Positions 61,212 to 64,000 of a stretch of 64,000 bases of DNA are shown here, piece after piece. The translations under genes and the position numbers were made by a program. The notes below the pieces were generated by a model. That model did no database searches. It worked only from the letters and a program-made list of their open reading frames with translations, and had not been told where the DNA came from. Numbering within the stretch: the stretch's first letter is position 1; the number at the start of each line of letters is the position of its first letter. Origin of the DNA: Pseudomonadota bacterium (GTDB taxonomy: Bacteria; Pseudomonadota; Gammaproteobacteria; Enterobacterales; Enterobacteriaceae); assembly GCA_018261615.1 (NCBI GenBank), contig JAGTSE010000032.1, forward strand, positions 1-64,000, read 5' to 3'.

Positions 61212-62771
61212 ATGGAATTCTTAATGGATCCCTCGATATGGGCGGGATTGTTAACGCTGGTTGTTCTGGAAATCGTACTGGGTATTGATAACCTGGTGTT
61301 TATTGCCATCCTTGCCGACAAACTGCCGCCCAAACAGCGTGATAAAGCACGCCTGCTTGGTCTGTCGCTCGCGCTGGTAATGCGCCTTGGCCTGTTGTCG
61401 CTGATTTCATGGATGGTGACTCTGACCCAACCACTTTTCTCCGTGGGCAGTTTCAACTTCTCCGGTCGCGATTTGATCATGCTATTTGGTGGTGTGTTCC
61501 TGCTGTTCAAAGCCACAACGGAGCTGCATGAACGGCTGGAAAACCGCGAACATGATGGCGGACACGGAAAAGGCTATGCCAGTTTCTGGGTGGTAGTCCT
61601 GCAAATTGTTATTCTTGATGCCGTTTTCTCGCTGGATGCCGTTATCACCGCTGTCGGCATGGTGAACCATTTGCCGGTCATGATGGCGGCGGTCGTTATC
61701 GCTATGGCGGTCATGCTACTGGCATCGAAACCGCTAACGCGTTTTGTTAACCAACATCCGACGGTTGTGGTGCTCTGTCTGAGCTTCCTGCTGATGATCG
61801 GCCTGAGTCTGGTGGCCGAAGGATTTGGTTTCCATATTCCGAAAGGCTATCTGTACGCGGCGATTGGTTTCTCTATCATCATTGAGTTTTTCAACCAGCT
61901 TGCCCGACGTAACTTTATTCGCCATCAGTCGAATTTACCGCTGCGTGCGCGTACAGCAGATGCTATTTTGCGTCTGATGGGCGGTCGTCGCCAGACAAGC
62001 CCGCAAATCGAAACCGATAGCAAGCCCACGGTGCCGGTGCCGGAAGGCGCATTTGCTGAAGAAGAACGCTATATGATCAACGGTGTATTGACGCTGGCGT
62101 CTCGTTCGCTGCGCAGCATCATGACGCCGCGCGGCGATATCAGTTGGGTGGATGCCAACCTGAGTGTTGATCAGATCCGTCAGCAACTGCTCTCGTCACC
62201 GCACAGCCTGTTCCCGGTATGCCGTGGCGAGCTGGATGAAGTGATCGGTATTGTTCGCGCGAAAGAGATGCTGGTAGCGTTGGAAGAGGGGGCTGATGTC
62301 GCCGCTATCGCTGCAGCCAGCCCGGCCATTGTGGTGCCAGAAACGCTGGATCCTATCAAACTACTGGCGGTGTTGCGCCGGGCGCGCGGTAGCTTTGTGA
62401 TTGTAACTAACGAGTTTGGTATGGTGCAGGGGCTGGTCACGCCGCTGGACGTGCTGGAAGCGATTGCTGGTGAGTTCCCTGATGCGGATGAAACTCCGGA
62501 AATCGTGGCCGATGGCGACGGCTGGTTGGTGAAAGGTACCACCGATTTACATGCGTTACAGAATACTCTCGGCATCGATAACCTGGTCAATGACGACGAG
62601 AATATCGCAACAGTGGCCGGTCTGGTTATCTCCGCCAAAGGGCAAATTCCACCGGCGGGCGAAGTACTGGAAATCGCGCCGTTACACATCACCGTCATCG
62701 AAGCCAACGACTATCGTGTGGATCTGGTACGCATTGTTAAAGAGCAGTCGGAACACGACGAAGAGGAGTGA
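61212..62771 (+). CDS. yoaE: TerC-family membrane protein with CBS domains, YoaE
   Basis: A 519-residue protein: N-terminal TerC domain with about seven helices and conserved acidic pairs ([30 protein letters not shown]), then CBS pair (about residues 305-420) and a CorC_HlyC domain ([15 protein letters not shown]). The ATG at 61212 gives the E. coli-like [12 protein letters not shown]. Function is unsettled; family members act in metal export. Confidence 0.94.
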   Translation: MEFLMDPSIWAGLLTLVVLEIVLGIDNLVFIAILADKLPPKQRDKARLLGLSLALVMRLGLLSLISWMVTLTQPLFSVGSFNFSGRDLIMLFGGVFLLFKATTELHERLENREHDGGHGKGYASFWVVVLQIVILDAVFSLDAVITAVGMVNHLPVMMAAVVIAMAVMLLASKPLTRFVNQHPTVVVLCLSFLLMIGLSLVAEGFGFHIPKGYLYAAIGFSIIIEFFNQLARRNFIRHQSNLPLRARTADAILRLMGGRRQTSPQIETDSKPTVPVPEGAFAEEERYMINGVLTLASRSLRSIMTPRGDISWVDANLSVDQIRQQLLSSPHSLFPVCRGELDEVIGIVRAKEMLVALEEGADVAAIAAASPAIVVPETLDPIKLLAVLRRARGSFVIVTNEFGMVQGLVTPLDVLEAIAGEFPDADETPEIVADGDGWLVKGTTDLHALQNTLGIDNLVNDDENIATVAGLVISAKGQIPPAGEVLEIAPLHITVIEANDYRVDLVRIVKEQSEHDEEE

Positions 62772-62774
62772 TCC

Positions 62775-64000
62775 TCAGCCCGGCGTGAAAGGCAAAGCAT
62801 GGCCGTTTTGCCGCGTTGACGGTGTCTCCATGTGCCCCGCCAGCCACGCCGGGAACGCCTTGATTGGCATTGGCTCGGCGTAGAGAAAACCCTGCAATGT
62901 ATTCACCCCCCGCAGCCGTAGATGTCGCGCCTGTAGCGGGGTTTCAACCCCTTCGGCCACCAGTTCAATCTTCAGTCTCTGCCCTAACGCAATGATGATA
63001 TCGGTGACCGTCGAGTTAATGGCATCGGTACCGATGGTTTTGGTAAAGGATTTATCAATTTTCAGCACGTCGGGGTGCAACTGCTCCAGCCAGGCCAACG
63101 AGCTATTACCGGTGCCAAAATCATCTATCGCAATTTTCACCCCCCGACGCCGAAGATCCTGCACCATTCGGGAATCCATTTCGAATAACACATCGCGTTC
63201 CGTCAGTTCGATAATTAGTTGCTGCATCGGGTGGTGATTAAACCAGAACTGATTTAAATCCCGCAGCAGTTCGCCGTTGCGTAAATGGCTCGGTGCTGCA
63301 TTAATACCAATATGGAAATGGGCATCGTCGGGGAAAAAATGCAGTTGCTGTTGAATCTCAGTCAGTACGTAGCGAGTCAGTGGCGCGATCAGGTTATGTT
63401 CTTCCGCTATCGAAATAAAAACTTCCGGCGAGATCCAACCCTGGCGCGGGTTATGCCAGCGCAGCAAGATCTCTACGCCATCACACTCTAATGTGCGCGC
63501 CTTCAGTAATGGCTGACAGAACAGTTCAAATTCGCGTCCGGCAATCCCCAGGTTGATCTCGCGGGAAAAACTCATGCGGCTGGCGGTCGCAAACCAGGCG
63601 ATAAAGCCAGTCAGCAGACTCATCATCAGGGCCAGCGGCAGTTGAGACGGCAAATGTAATAAGGCAAGTTTCGCTGCGCCCGGTCCACTCACGCTAATGC
63701 TGAAGGGGAAATGCGTTGATACGAGCCGGTACGCTCTTTCATTTAACGACGATGGTAAAGTGGTCATGATGCCTTTGCCATGCACCAGATGTTTGCCACT
63801 GACGCTCAGTACCGCGTGCGTGATCAGCGGCACCTGCGGTTCCAGAACTAAATCGCTTAGCAGATCGATATTGACTGCTTCAATGGCACCGTCCTGCCCG
63901 TCTTCAGAGGAGGGATACCACATAATCAGCACTGGGCGACCCTTTAGCAATGTCTGGTCTGTCGAGAGCATCAACAGCGGTTCCCGGGTGGGAAGTAACG
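62775..64000 (-). CDS. pdeD: Cyclic-di-GMP phosphodiesterase PdeD, N-terminus outside window
   Basis: The frame is open to the window edge; E. coli PdeD is about 532 residues, so the first 120 or so are missing. The visible part has the end of a CSSxxx-type periplasmic domain, a membrane helix (LALMMSLLTGFIAWFATA), and an EAL domain in which EAL reads EIL (GVEILLRW), with NAAPSHL, ELTERDVL, DDFGTGNSSL and ELVAEGVET intact, so it should be active. Confidence 0.9.
   Translation of the reverse strand, partial: LLPTREPLLMLSTDQTLLKGRPVLIMWYPSSEDGQDGAIEAVNIDLLSDLVLEPQVPLITHAVLSVSGKHLVHGKGIMTTLPSSLNERAYRLVSTHFPFSISVSGPGAAKLALLHLPSQLPLALMMSLLTGFIAWFATASRMSFSREINLGIAGREFELFCQPLLKARTLECDGVEILLRWHNPRQGWISPEVFISIAEEHNLIAPLTRYVLTEIQQQLHFFPDDAHFHIGINAAPSHLRNGELLRDLNQFWFNHHPMQQLIIELTERDVLFEMDSRMVQDLRRRGVKIAIDDFGTGNSSLAWLEQLHPDVLKIDKSFTKTIGTDAINSTVTDIIIALGQRLKIELVAEGVETPLQARHLRLRGVNTLQGFLYAEPMPIKAFPAWLAGHMETPSTRQNGHALPFTPG

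Overview
The window reads as a chromosomal segment of an Enterobacteriaceae bacterium, probably near Enterobacter, Kosakonia or Klebsiella; the genus is not resolved. Nearly every protein is close, in length and motifs, to its E. coli counterpart. Gene order follows the E. coli backbone cmoB-cmoA-yecN-yecE-yecD / aspS-nudB-yebC-ruvC-ruvAB / znuBC-znuA-mepM-lpxM / pykA-hexR-zwf-edd-eda / purT-yebG-yebF-(yebE)-ptrB-exoX-holE-yobA-copD-yebY-sdsR // pphA-yebW-yebV-rsmF-letB-letA-msrC-proQ-prc-htpX-yebQ-kdgR-yobH-mgrB-yebO // yobF-cspC-rlmA-mntP-yobD-manZYX-yoaE-pdeD. I saw no tRNA, rRNA, CRISPR array, prophage or complete insertion sequence.

Region 1-7.6 kb holds tRNA wobble modification (cmoAB), aspartyl-tRNA synthesis and nudB-yebC-ruvC. 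Between ruvC and ruvA sits a scar where two divergent genes (a regulator and an SDR oxidoreductase) have both lost their 5' halves. Region 8.4-24.3 kb holds ruvAB with a LexA box, zinc uptake with a Zur site, envelope enzymes (mepM, lpxM), the pentose-phosphate/Entner-Doudoroff cluster with HexR and GntR-like operators, purT with a PurR box, and SOS gene yebG. yebE is a pseudogene.

The main accessory block (about 29.7-39.0 kb) lies between the sRNA gene sdsR and pphA, which are adjacent in E. coli. It carries a lipocalin (blc), a divergent MipA/OmpV outer-membrane protein, an OmpR-type two-component system, an RND adaptor lipoprotein and RND pump, a degraded stretch, and a VirK/YbjX protein. 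MipA, the two-component system and the pump look like one envelope sensing and efflux module.

The second unusual area is around kdgR. Two identical 99-bp direct repeats, each with an end resembling that of the IS4 family, replace the 3' ends of yebQ and yobH and bracket yebQ-kdgR. Further on, an MBL-fold hydrolase gene lies between yebO and yobF, yobF is frameshifted, mntP has a manganese riboswitch leader, and the window ends inside pdeD (EAL phosphodiesterase).
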